Assembly (NCBI RefSeq): GCF_040499845.1
Contig: NZ_CP159342.1
Coordinates: forward strand, 3,100,001-3,164,000
DNA length: 64,000 nt
Direction: 5' to 3'
Origin: Micromonospora sp. CCTCC AA 2012012
Lineage (GTDB): Bacteria; Actinomycetota; Actinomycetes; Mycobacteriales; Micromonosporaceae
In this document: one piece after another, positions 16,027-23,388 of the stretch
Numbering within the stretch: the stretch's first letter is position 1
Layout: each line of letters begins with the position of its first letter
Translations under genes and position numbers: made by a program
The notes under the pieces: generated by a model
Database searches by the model: none
Told to the model about the DNA's origin: nothing
Seen by the model: only the letters and a program-made list of their open reading frames with translations

Positions 16027-16848
16027 TCAGACCCGGCGGTACCGGGACTGGAGGAAGCAGTAGACCCCGAAGGCGGCGATACCGAGCGCCATCAGCGCCA
16101 GGATCACCGGGCCCCAGGGCTGGTCCCGCATGGTGCGCAGGGCGGCGTCCAGACCGCGGGCCTTCTCCGGGTCGTACTTCACCGCCGCCACGATGATCAG
16201 GATGCCGGCGACGGCGAAGACGGTGCCCCGGGCCGCGTAGCCGGCCATACCCAGGCGGCGGGCCAGGGTGTGCGTCTTCGGGCTCATCTCACCGGTCTTG
16301 AGGTTCTTCTCGAACTTCTTCTTCAGCCCGTAGATCACCATGCCGATGCCGACCAGGGCCAGCACCAGCCCGGCCAGGCCGACCAGCCAGCGGCCCCCGG
16401 TGGAGGTCATCAGCTTCTCCGACAGCGCCTGCTGCTGGTCGGCGGCGTTCGAGCTGGCCTCCTGGAAGACCTTGATCGCGGTCCAGCCGAGCCAGAGGAA
16501 GACCAGGGTGCGGACCACCGAGGCGACCCGCTCGAACAGCCGGTCCTTGTCGCGCAGCCCGCGGTGCCCGATGGCCGCCTCGAACGCCTGCCAGATGGCC
16601 ATGGCGAAGAGGCCGACCGCGATGGTGACCAGCAGGACCTTGCCCATCGGCTGGGCGCCCAGGGTGCGCAGCGCACCGTTCTGGTTGCCCTCCTCGCCGG
16701 ACTTGCCGAAGGCGATCTGCAGCGCGAGCCAGCCGAACAGAAGGTGCACGATCCCGTAGCCGATGAATCCGGCCCGGGTCAACAGTTCGAGCCATCTGCT
16801 GTTCGCGGCCTGCGAGGCGGTGGCTCCGGCGTTCCGGGTGAGTGACAT
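16027..16848 (-). CDS. DUF1206 integral membrane protein
   Basis: 273 residues with three tandem two-helix repeats, each opening with an aromatic/Gly pair such as LTRAGFIGYGIVHLLFGWLAL and GMAGYAARGTVFAVAGILI; this is the DUF1206 architecture. Lysine-rich loop KKKFEKNLK between repeats 2 and 3. ATG 16848 is preferred (GGAG 11 nt upstream); an in-frame ATG exists at 16881. Function unknown; sits among other envelope/stress genes. Confidence 0.85.
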   Translation of the reverse strand: MSLTRNAGATASQAANSRWLELLTRAGFIGYGIVHLLFGWLALQIAFGKSGEEGNQNGALRTLGAQPMGKVLLVTIAVGLFAMAIWQAFEAAIGHRGLRDKDRLFERVASVVRTLVFLWLGWTAIKVFQEASSNAADQQQALSEKLMTSTGGRWLVGLAGLVLALVGIGMVIYGLKKKFEKNLKTGEMSPKTHTLARRLGMAGYAARGTVFAVAGILIIVAAVKYDPEKARGLDAALRTMRDQPWGPVILALMALGIAAFGVYCFLQSRYRRV

Positions 16849-16908
16849 GGCGGCAGAATCTCCGGTTGCGAAGATTTCCAAACGTCGGCCGCCGCCGGCC
16901 CGGGCCGG

Positions 16909-17274
16909 TCAGCCGTTGCCGTTGCGCGCCACCCGGATCTGCACCTGCTGGTCGGTGACGCTGTCCAGGCTGACCTGGAGGCCGCCCACCTCGGCGGCCT
17001 GCTGCCCCATGGTGAGCGAGAGCTGCTCCCCGGCGACCTCGACGGTCACCTGGTCGTCCTGGGCGCCGATCAGCTTGGCCTCGACGCCGAGGATGCTGGC
17101 GCTGGCGTTCACGCCCCGGTCGAAGGTGACCGTGCAGGCGTTCAGGTCGCAGTCGGTGGAGGCGCCCTCCGAGCTGCACCCGGCCAGCAGCGCCGCGCCG
17201 AGCGTGAGGCCGGCCAGCAGACCGGCGGCGCGGCGGAGGACGGACGGCGAGGGGGAGACACGTCGGTTCGTCAC
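16909..17274 (-). CDS. Predicted lipoprotein, unknown function
   Basis: 121 residues: basic start, hydrophobic segment, and a lipobox (AALLAGC, Cys about residue 33) for lipidation and anchoring outside the membrane. The mature part is small and beta-rich with a CDLNACTVTF motif that could form a disulphide. Starts at GTG 17274; upstream in-frame codons run antisense to the aminotransferase promoter region and are not credible. No family recognised. Confidence 0.75.
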   Translation of the reverse strand: MTNRRVSPSPSVLRRAAGLLAGLTLGAALLAGCSSEGASTDCDLNACTVTFDRGVNASASILGVEAKLIGAQDDQVTVEVAGEQLSLTMGQQAAEVGGLQVSLDSVTDQQVQIRVARNGNG

Positions 17275-17370
17275 CCGCCCAAGGGTACGAGACGACGGCC
17301 ACCCCGCCAGCCGGCCGGACGGCGGGGGCGGGCCGGTCACCCGTACCCGGCGCGGACCGGGGTCCCTCCT

Positions 17371-17376
17371 TACACT
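17371..17376 (+). promoter_or_regulatory. -10 hexamer TACACT of the aminotransferase gene
   Basis: TACACT ends 6 nt before ATG 17383; leaderless geometry. Confidence 0.5.
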
Positions 17377-17382
17377 CCCGGG

Positions 17383-18609
17383 ATGGCGTTCGACATCGCC
17401 CGCACCCGGGCCGCGTACCCCGCCCTGACCGAGGGCTTCGTCCACTTCGACGGTGCCGGTGGCACCCAGACCGCCCAGCCGGTGATCGAGGCGGTCAGCG
17501 ACGCGATGCGCGCCGCGATCGGCAACCGCAGCAGTGCCTTCCTGCCCGGCCGGCGGTCGCTGGAGCTGGTGGCCGCCGCCCGGTCGGCGGTGGCGGACCT
17601 GCTCGGCGCCCGGCCGGAGGGGGTGGTCCTCGGGCCGAGCGCGACCGCGCTGACGTACACCCTGGCCCGGACGCTCGGCGCGGGCTGGCGGCCGGGCGAC
17701 GAGGTGGTGGTCTCCCGACTCGACCACGACGCCAACGTCCGGCCCTGGGTGCAGGCCGCCGAGGCGGCCGGCGCGACCGTCCGGTGGGCGGAGTTCGACC
17801 CGGCCACCGGTGAGCTGCCCGCCGACCAGTACGCCGACCTGGTCGGCGAGCGCACCCGGCTGGTCGCGGTGACCGCCGGCAGCAACGCCATCGGCACCGC
17901 GCCGGACGTGGCGGCGATCGCGAAGACCGCGCACGCGGCCGGGGCGCTGGTCTGCGTCGACGGCGTGCACTCGGTGCCGCACGGCCCCACCGACCTCGCC
18001 TCGATCGGGGCGGACTTCCTGGTCACCAGCGCCTACAAGTGGTCCGGCCCGCACCTGGCCGCGATGGTCGCCGACCCGGCCCGCTGGGAGGCGCTGCGCC
18101 CGGCGAAGCTGCTCCCCTCCTCCGACGCGGTGCCGGACCGGTTCGAGTACGGCACGCCGAGCTTCCCGCTGCTGGCCGGGGTGGCCGCCGCGGTGGACCA
18201 CCTGGCCACCCTCGACCCGGACGCGACCGGGAGCCGGGCCGACCGGGTCCGGGCCGGGCTGACCGCCGCGCGGGCCCACGAGGAGCGGGTCTTCGACCGG
18301 CTGCTCGCCGGCCTGACCGCGCGCCCCGACGTCACCGTCCTCGGCTCCCCCGCGCGACGCTGCCCCACGGTGTCGTTCCGCCTCGCCGGCCGCTCCCCGG
18401 CGGAGACGGCGGCGGCGCTGGGCGCGGCGGGCTTCTGCCTCTCCTGCGGCGACTACTACGCCTACGAGTACTTCCAGGCGATGGGGCTGCGGGAGCGCGG
18501 CGGCGCGGTCCGGGCCAGCGTCTACCACTACAACACCACCGACGAGGTGGACCGGTTGCTGGCCGAACTGGACCGGGTGGCCCCCGGTGCGGGGAGAATG
18601 GGCCGGTGA
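17383..18609 (+). CDS. Class V aminotransferase, cysteine desulfurase-like
   Basis: 408-residue PLP enzyme of the fold-type I class V group. Cofactor residues are present: Asp193 and His196 (CVDGVHSVPH) and the Schiff-base Lys219 (TSAYKWSGPH). The C-terminal region has LSCGDYYAYEYF, a Cys near the position of the desulfurase loop, but no isc/suf genes are nearby, so it may be a lyase or desulfurase of unknown substrate. Its stop overlaps the GTG of a GNAT gene. Confidence 0.88.
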   Translation: MAFDIARTRAAYPALTEGFVHFDGAGGTQTAQPVIEAVSDAMRAAIGNRSSAFLPGRRSLELVAAARSAVADLLGARPEGVVLGPSATALTYTLARTLGAGWRPGDEVVVSRLDHDANVRPWVQAAEAAGATVRWAEFDPATGELPADQYADLVGERTRLVAVTAGSNAIGTAPDVAAIAKTAHAAGALVCVDGVHSVPHGPTDLASIGADFLVTSAYKWSGPHLAAMVADPARWEALRPAKLLPSSDAVPDRFEYGTPSFPLLAGVAAAVDHLATLDPDATGSRADRVRAGLTAARAHEERVFDRLLAGLTARPDVTVLGSPARRCPTVSFRLAGRSPAETAAALGAAGFCLSCGDYYAYEYFQAMGLRERGGAVRASVYHYNTTDEVDRLLAELDRVAPGAGRMGR

Positions 18610-18893
18610 GCTTCCTGGTCGAGGAGAACCCCGCCAAGCACCGCTTCGAGATCCTGGTCGACGACGCGCTGGCCGGGTTCACCGCCTACCTGCCGCGCGG
18701 TGAGGTGCTGGTCTTCACGCACACCGAGGTCGACGAGCGGTTCCAGGGCATGGGCGTCGGCGCGGCGCTGATCCGGGGCACCCTGGACCAGCTCCGCGAG
18801 CGGGGCGGCCGGGTGGTGCCGAAGTGCCCCTTCATGGCGGCCTTCATCGACCGCCACCCCGACTACGCCGACCTGGTCGTCCGCGAGCCCTGA
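18606..18893 (+). CDS. Small GNAT-type N-acetyltransferase (YjdJ-like)
   Basis: 95 residues, a minimal GNAT fold: beta strands at the start (FEILVDDALAGFTAYLP), the acetyl-CoA pyrophosphate loop RFQGMGVGAALIRG (family Q/RxxGxG/A) and KCPFMAAFIDRHPDY, which is highly typical of this short COG2388 branch. GTG 18606 overlaps the aminotransferase stop (GTGA), so translation is coupled. Acceptor substrate unknown. Confidence 0.9.
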   Translation: MSFLVEENPAKHRFEILVDDALAGFTAYLPRGEVLVFTHTEVDERFQGMGVGAALIRGTLDQLRERGGRVVPKCPFMAAFIDRHPDYADLVVREP

Positions 18894-18942
18894 CCGTTGC
18901 CGGGCCGGCGGGCGCGCCGCCGTGCCGGCTCCGGTCCGCCGC

Positions 18943-20451
18943 TCAGCGGACGCCGGTGAGCAGTTCGGCGGCGGCGCGGGTGGCGGCCCGGGTCGCGCCG
19001 TGGGTGGCCACGTGCACCCCACCGGTGACCAGCTCCGGCACGCCCAGCTCCACCACGACCGCGTCGGGTCGGGCGGCCAGCGCGCGGCGCACCGCGGCCC
19101 GCATCCAGTCGTGCCGGTGCAGGTCCCGGACCACCAGCACGACGGGACGCCCGGCCGCGTCGGCGAGCGCGTCGGCGGGGGGCTCGTCGGGGGCGTACCG
19201 GGTGGTGGTGGTGCCGGGCAGCAGGGCGGCCAGGGGCGCGGCGAGACCCCACGGGGTCTCCTCGCCGATCGCGATGTTGCGGGGCGGGGCGAACTCCACC
19301 ACGTGCGCCGGCCCGGTCAGCGGCAGGGTGCCGGCGCCGGCCGGGGCGGTGGCCACCCGTACCGCGCGGCGGGCGGCGGCCAGGCCGATCGTCGAGCCGT
19401 CGGCGCCCGGGGTCGGGCCGGCCGGCCGGTCGGCCCGGGCGGCGACGGTCCAGGCGGCGAGCTGACCGACCCGCTTGGCCGCCTCGGCCAGCCGCTCCTC
19501 GGGCAGCTCCCCGGCGACGACCGCCGCCACGATGGCGTCGCGCAGCAGCCGGGCGTCCTGCTCGCCGGCCCGCTCGCCGCCGACGCAGATCGCGTCCGCG
19601 CCCGCGGCGAGGGCCCGGACCGCCGCGCCGGCGAAGCCGTACCGGTCGGCGACGGCCCGCATCTCCACCGCGTCGGTGACCACCACGCCGCCGAAGCCCA
19701 GCTCGTCGCGGAGCAGCCCGCCGAGGATGCGCGCGCTGAGGGTGGCCGGCAGCTCCGGGTCCAGCGCCGGCACCAGCAGGTGGCCGGTCATCACCGCCTG
19801 CACACCGGCGGCGACGGCGGCCCGGAACGGGGCCAGCTCGACGGCGTCGAGGCGGGCCCGGTCGCCGCCGATGCGGGGCAGGTCGTGGTGGGAGTCGACG
19901 TGGGTGTCGCCGTGGCCGGGGAAGTGCTTGGCGCAGGCGGCGACGCCGCCGGCCTGGAGTCCGCGTACCCAGGCGGCGGTGTGCCGGGCGACCAGGGCGG
20001 GGTCGGCGCCGAAGGAGCGGACCCCGATCACCGGGTTGTCCGGGTTGCTGTTGACGTCGGCGTCGGGGGCGTAGTTGAGGGTGACGCCCGCGGCGGCCAG
20101 TTCCGCGCCGAGGTCGCGGGCCACCTCCTCGGTCAGCGCCGGGTCGTCGACCGCGCCGAGGGCCAGGTTGCCGGGGCGCGAGCTGCCCCGGGCGGACTCG
20201 ATCCGGGTGACGTCGCCGGCCTCCTCGTCGATGGCGACGATGACGTCGGGGCGTTCGGCGCGCAGCGTCGCGGTGAGCGCGGCGACCTGCGCCGGGTCGA
20301 CGACGTTGCGGGCGAAGAGCACCACCGCGCCGAGCCCCTCGCCGAGCCACCGGCAGACCCAGGCCGGTGGGACGGTGCCGACGAAACCGGGCTGGAGCAC
20401 GGCCGCCGCGAGTCGCGCCAGCTCGTCCGATGCAGTGTTCCGCTCGCTCAT
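18943..20451 (-). CDS. Glycoside hydrolase family 3, beta-N-acetylhexosaminidase (NagZ-like)
   Basis: 502 residues. The N-terminal TIM barrel carries the NagZ signature KHFPGHGDTHVDSHHDLP (175-192), whose Asp/His dyad supplies acid-base chemistry, and the nucleophile Asp260 in VVVTDAVEM. A second C-terminal domain (about 350-500) follows, longer than in proteobacterial NagZ. No signal peptide, so likely cytoplasmic muropeptide or GlcNAc-oligosaccharide recycling. ATG 20451; an AT-rich promoter/operator candidate lies about 80 bp upstream. Confidence 0.92.
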   Translation of the reverse strand: MSERNTASDELARLAAAVLQPGFVGTVPPAWVCRWLGEGLGAVVLFARNVVDPAQVAALTATLRAERPDVIVAIDEEAGDVTRIESARGSSRPGNLALGAVDDPALTEEVARDLGAELAAAGVTLNYAPDADVNSNPDNPVIGVRSFGADPALVARHTAAWVRGLQAGGVAACAKHFPGHGDTHVDSHHDLPRIGGDRARLDAVELAPFRAAVAAGVQAVMTGHLLVPALDPELPATLSARILGGLLRDELGFGGVVVTDAVEMRAVADRYGFAGAAVRALAAGADAICVGGERAGEQDARLLRDAIVAAVVAGELPEERLAEAAKRVGQLAAWTVAARADRPAGPTPGADGSTIGLAAARRAVRVATAPAGAGTLPLTGPAHVVEFAPPRNIAIGEETPWGLAAPLAALLPGTTTTRYAPDEPPADALADAAGRPVVLVVRDLHRHDWMRAAVRRALAARPDAVVVELGVPELVTGGVHVATHGATRAATRAAAELLTGVR

Positions 20452-20527
20452 GTCGCCGTCGTACCCCCGTCTTCCCCACGGTCCGCCGCCCCGGCGGGTG
20501 CTGCCATGGTCACACCGCGTCCCTAAA

Positions 20528-20549
20528 TAGTCAATAAACCTTACTGTTA
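20528..20549. promoter_or_regulatory. AT-rich imperfect dyad upstream of the GH3 gene
   Basis: TAGTCAATAA and TTACTGTTA form an imperfect inverted repeat around a short AC-rich centre, in sharp contrast to the GC-rich surroundings. It lies between the divergent GH3 gene and a 40-residue gene. It could be an operator for a sugar-responsive (ROK- or GntR-type) regulator plus promoter; inference only. Confidence 0.4.
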
Positions 20550-20589
20550 CCGCCTGGCATCGACCGGTCCCTCGTGGGAGAGTTCCCGG

Positions 20590-20712
20590 ATGGACCCCGC
20601 GCTGCTCGCCGACGCCACGAGCGCCGCCGACATCCCCGGCGTACGCCTGCTCGGCCTGGTGGTCGGCGGCCTCTTCCTGCTGATCGCCATCCGGGCCATG
20701 TTCCGGCGCTGA
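20590..20712 (+). CDS. 40-residue single-helix membrane protein
   Basis: Short ORF: MDPALLADATSAADIPGVRL, then a hydrophobic helix (LLGLVVGGLFLLIAIRAM) and FRR end. A GGGAGAG lies 7-13 nt upstream. The DIPGVxLLGLVVG...AIRAMF pattern is that of small conserved actinobacterial membrane proteins. Function unknown. Confidence 0.6.
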   Translation: MDPALLADATSAADIPGVRLLGLVVGGLFLLIAIRAMFRR

Positions 20713-20791
20713 GACCGGTCGTGGCGGGTTGGCCGGCGGCCCGGCGGGTACCGCTGCGACGGAGAAGGCGCGAACGCGGCGAGGGGGAACG

Positions 20792-21742
20792 ATGAGGATC
20801 GGCTACTTTCTGTCCAGCGAGGAGTACACCCCGGCGGAGCTGCTGGCCCAGGCACGCGGCGCCGAGGAGGCCGGCTTCGAGGCACTGTGGATCTCCGACC
20901 ACTACCACCCGTGGGTCGACGCGCAGGGGCAGAGCCCGTTCGTCTGGTCCACCATCGGCGCGCTCAGCCAGGTCTGCCGGCTGCCGGTGACCACTGCGGT
21001 CACCTGCCCCACCGTCCGCATCCACCCGGCGGTGCTGGCCCAGGCGGCGGCGACCAGCGCGGTGCTGCACGAGGGTCGCTTCGTGCTCGGCGTGGGCAGC
21101 GGCGAGGCGCTCAACGAGCACATCCTCGGCGACGCCTGGCCGCAGACCGACGTCCGGCTGGAGATGCTGGAGGAGGCGGTCGAGGTGCTGCGCGAGCTGT
21201 GGCAGGGCGACTTCGTCAACCACCACGGCAAGCACTACACGGTGGAGCACGCCCGGATCTACACCCTCCCCGAGACGCCCCCGCCGGTCTACGTCTCCGG
21301 CTTCGGCCCCAAGGCGATCGACCTCGCCGCGCGGATCGGTGACGGCTACGTCAGCACGATGCCCGACGGCGACATGGTCCGCCGGTTCCGGGAGAACGGC
21401 GGCGGCGACAAGCCGTGCCAGGCCGGCTTCAAGGCGGCGTACGCCGACAGCGAGGACGAGGGCGTGCGGATCGCGTACGAGAAGTGGCCGAACGCCGGGG
21501 TGCCCGGTGAGCTGTCCCAGGTGCTCCCCTCCCCCCGGCACTTCGAGCAGGCCGCGCAGCTGGTGCGACCGGAGATGATGAAGGAGGCGTTCGTCTGCGG
21601 CAACAGCGTCGACGCCCACCTGGAGATGATCGACAAGTACGCCAAGGCCGGCTTCGACGAGGTCTACGTGGCCAACACGGGCCCGAACTGGCCGGGCCTG
21701 TTCGACCTCTACCGGCGCGAGGTGCTGCCTCGCCTGCGCTGA
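20792..21742 (+). CDS. LLM-class F420-dependent oxidoreductase (FGD-like, TIGR03557 type)
   Basis: 316-residue luciferase-like TIM-barrel protein close to F420-dependent glucose-6-phosphate dehydrogenase: EAGFEALWISDHYHPW, VGSGEALNEH, VYVSGFGPKAIDLAARIGDGY and the C-terminal GFDEVYVANTGPNW are F420-family signatures. It would transfer hydride to coenzyme F420. FGD itself is slightly longer, so the substrate may differ. GAGGGGG sits just upstream of ATG 20792. Confidence 0.9.
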   Translation: MRIGYFLSSEEYTPAELLAQARGAEEAGFEALWISDHYHPWVDAQGQSPFVWSTIGALSQVCRLPVTTAVTCPTVRIHPAVLAQAAATSAVLHEGRFVLGVGSGEALNEHILGDAWPQTDVRLEMLEEAVEVLRELWQGDFVNHHGKHYTVEHARIYTLPETPPPVYVSGFGPKAIDLAARIGDGYVSTMPDGDMVRRFRENGGGDKPCQAGFKAAYADSEDEGVRIAYEKWPNAGVPGELSQVLPSPRHFEQAAQLVRPEMMKEAFVCGNSVDAHLEMIDKYAKAGFDEVYVANTGPNWPGLFDLYRREVLPRLR

Positions 21743-21749
21743 CCGCCGG

Positions 21750-22382
21750 TCAGCGGTCGGCCGGGAGGATCCCGCGCAGCAGCGTGCGCACGAGGTCGTC
21801 GATCGTCCCGGCCGGCACCTCGTCCGGCGCGGCGGGATTGAGCAGCCGCCCGAGCACCAGGTCGTGGCAGACGCCGACCAGCAGCGTGGCGACCGCGTCC
21901 GCGGCCGCGTCGGGCGCGATCCGGCCGAGACCCTGCTCGGCCCGGACGTACCCGGCCACCTCGTCACGGGTGCCCGGGCCGGGCCCGGTCGGGCCGGACA
22001 GCTCGGCGAGGCGGGCGAGGAGCCGGGGCTGGTGCAGCAGGCCGGCGAAGGCCGGCAGGATCGCCGCGTGCAGCGCGAGCGCCCGGGTCAGGTGCACCCG
22101 CAGGTTCGCCTCGACGGTGGCACTGCCCGGCGTCGGGGGCGGCCCGCCCGCCCCGGCCCAGACCGTGCGGACGTGCGCCTGCAACGCGTACGCCAGCAGC
22201 TCCTCCTTGTCGGCGAAGTGGTTGTAGAGCACGCCGTCGGCCACCTGCGCCTCGCGGGCGATGTCGCGTACGGTCAGCCCGGCCGCGCCGCGGCCCGCGA
22301 TCAGCCGCTCCGCGACGGCGATCAGGTGCTCGCGCAGACTCCGGTCGCCGTCGCGCAGGACGGCCGCTCTCCTGGGTGACAT
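21750..22382 (-). CDS. TetR-family transcriptional regulator
   Basis: 210 residues: N-terminal helix-turn-helix (about 20-65; GLTVRDIAREAQVADGVLYNHFADKEELL) and a C-terminal ligand-binding domain. Start ATG 22382 is preferred: TAGGAT ends 7 nt upstream on the minus strand, so it may be leaderless with its own promoter; an in-frame ATG at 22391 is the alternative. It follows a methyltransferase gene whose upstream region carries a double palindrome of TetR type, the probable operator. Ligand unknown. Confidence 0.9.
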   Translation of the reverse strand: MSPRRAAVLRDGDRSLREHLIAVAERLIAGRGAAGLTVRDIAREAQVADGVLYNHFADKEELLAYALQAHVRTVWAGAGGPPPTPGSATVEANLRVHLTRALALHAAILPAFAGLLHQPRLLARLAELSGPTGPGPGTRDEVAGYVRAEQGLGRIAPDAAADAVATLLVGVCHDLVLGRLLNPAAPDEVPAGTIDDLVRTLLRGILPADR

Positions 22383-22389
22383 CACCGCC

Positions 22390-22395
22390 ATCCTA
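22390..22395 (-). promoter_or_regulatory. -10 hexamer TAGGAT of the TetR gene
   Basis: TAGGAT on the minus strand ends 7 nt before ATG 22382. Confidence 0.4.
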
Positions 22396-22432
22396 GGGTC
22401 GGCGGCGGGCGGGCCCGGTGCCCGTCGCCGGG

Positions 22433-23275
22433 TCAGGTGGTCCGGCGGTGCGCGGTGACCAGCCAGGCGGTGCCGCGCAGCCGTACGCCGTCGGGCCGCT
22501 CGTGCCGGCGCAACGCCTGCGCCATCGCCGCGCGTACCCGGGGTCCGGCGTCGGGGTCGGCCCGGTCGAGCTGGTGCCGGATCGGGCCCCAGTCGGCGAG
22601 GAAGCCGGCAGCGTCCCCGGCGTCGCGCCCCCAGACCTGCGGCGCCTCGACGGGCGCGCAGTCGACCCCGGCGAAACCGGCCTCGCCGAGCACCCGGTGG
22701 ACCACGGCCGGGTCGGCCAGCGAGAGCGGCTCGGCCACCGCGGTGCCGACGGTGGGCGGGACGGGCAGGTGGGCGAGCGCGGCGGCGAGCACCCGGCCCA
22801 GGTCGCCGCGGCGCACGTCGTCGAGGCAGACGAAGGCGAGCCGGCCGCCGGGCCGCAGCGCCCGCCGGACGTTGTCGAAGGCGGCCACCGGGTCGGCGAA
22901 GAACATCACGCCGAACCGGCTGAGCGCCACGTCGAAGGTGTCGGCCGGGAAGGGGTGGACCTGGGCGTCGCCCCGGACGAACTCGACGTTCGGCACGCCC
23001 TCGGCGGCGGCGCAGCTCCGGGCCCGGTCGAGCATCGGGGCGGAGAGGTCGACGCCGACGGCGTGCCCGCCGGCGGCGCGGCCGGCCGCGAGCCGGGTGA
23101 GCTGCCCGTTGCCGCAGCCCACGTCGAGGACCCGGTCGCCGGGTCGGACGGCGGCCAGCAGCGGCTCGTTGAAGCCGACGTTGACCGCGTCGTAGCGGTC
23201 GTGGTGGTCGGCCCAGTGCCGACCCTCGTAGCCGTTCCACGCCTCGGACTGGTGCCGGTTGACCACGGTGGACAT
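22433..23275 (-). CDS. Class I SAM-dependent methyltransferase
   Basis: 280-residue UbiE/Coq5-like methyltransferase: SAM motif VLDVGCGNGQLTRLA (about 48-62), acidic VDLSAPML, then FDVALSRFGVMFFADP and a LRPGGRLAFV strand. It opens STVVNRHQSEAWNGYEGRHWADHHDRYD, a common leader of small-molecule methyltransferases. Start ATG 23275 lies 17 bp from the double TetR-type palindrome, so the gene is probably repressed by the adjacent TetR protein. Substrate unknown. Confidence 0.9.
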   Translation of the reverse strand: MSTVVNRHQSEAWNGYEGRHWADHHDRYDAVNVGFNEPLLAAVRPGDRVLDVGCGNGQLTRLAAGRAAGGHAVGVDLSAPMLDRARSCAAAEGVPNVEFVRGDAQVHPFPADTFDVALSRFGVMFFADPVAAFDNVRRALRPGGRLAFVCLDDVRRGDLGRVLAAALAHLPVPPTVGTAVAEPLSLADPAVVHRVLGEAGFAGVDCAPVEAPQVWGRDAGDAAGFLADWGPIRHQLDRADPDAGPRVRAAMAQALRRHERPDGVRLRGTAWLVTAHRRTT

Positions 23276-23292
23276 GCGCGCCTCCCTCGTTG

Positions 23293-23321
23293 TGAACGCT
23301 TGTTCATGAGCGCGCGTTCAT
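23293..23321. promoter_or_regulatory. Double palindromic TetR-type operator
   Basis: TGAACGCTTGTTCA (23293-23306) has perfect TGAAC/GTTCA half-sites around 4 bp. It overlaps by one base a near-perfect palindrome ATGAGCGCGCGTTCAT (23306-23321). Two overlapping sites fit cooperative binding of two TetR dimers, between the methyltransferase gene (minus) and recQ (plus). Confidence 0.75.
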
Positions 23322-23350
23322 AATGAGGGAGGGATCCACGGCAGTCAACG

Positions 23351-23376
23351 GTTTCGACATTGATCGGCCCGGGTAC
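23351..23376 (+). promoter_or_regulatory. SigB/SigF-type promoter of recQ
   Basis: GGTTT (23350-23354), 16-nt spacer after GTTT, GGGTAC (23371-23376), ATG 12 nt later. This exactly fits the stress-sigma consensus and fixes the recQ start at 23389. Confidence 0.7.
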
Positions 23377-23388
23377 CTCCGGCCCTCG

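Noticed and set aside
20461..20470. GGGTAC upstream of the GH3 gene on the minus strand as a SigB promoter
   Set aside because: No GTTT or even GNNT at spacing 14-16.
23323..23388. An earlier recQ start at ATG 23323
   Set aside because: A perfect SigB/SigF-type promoter lies between this ATG and ATG 23389.
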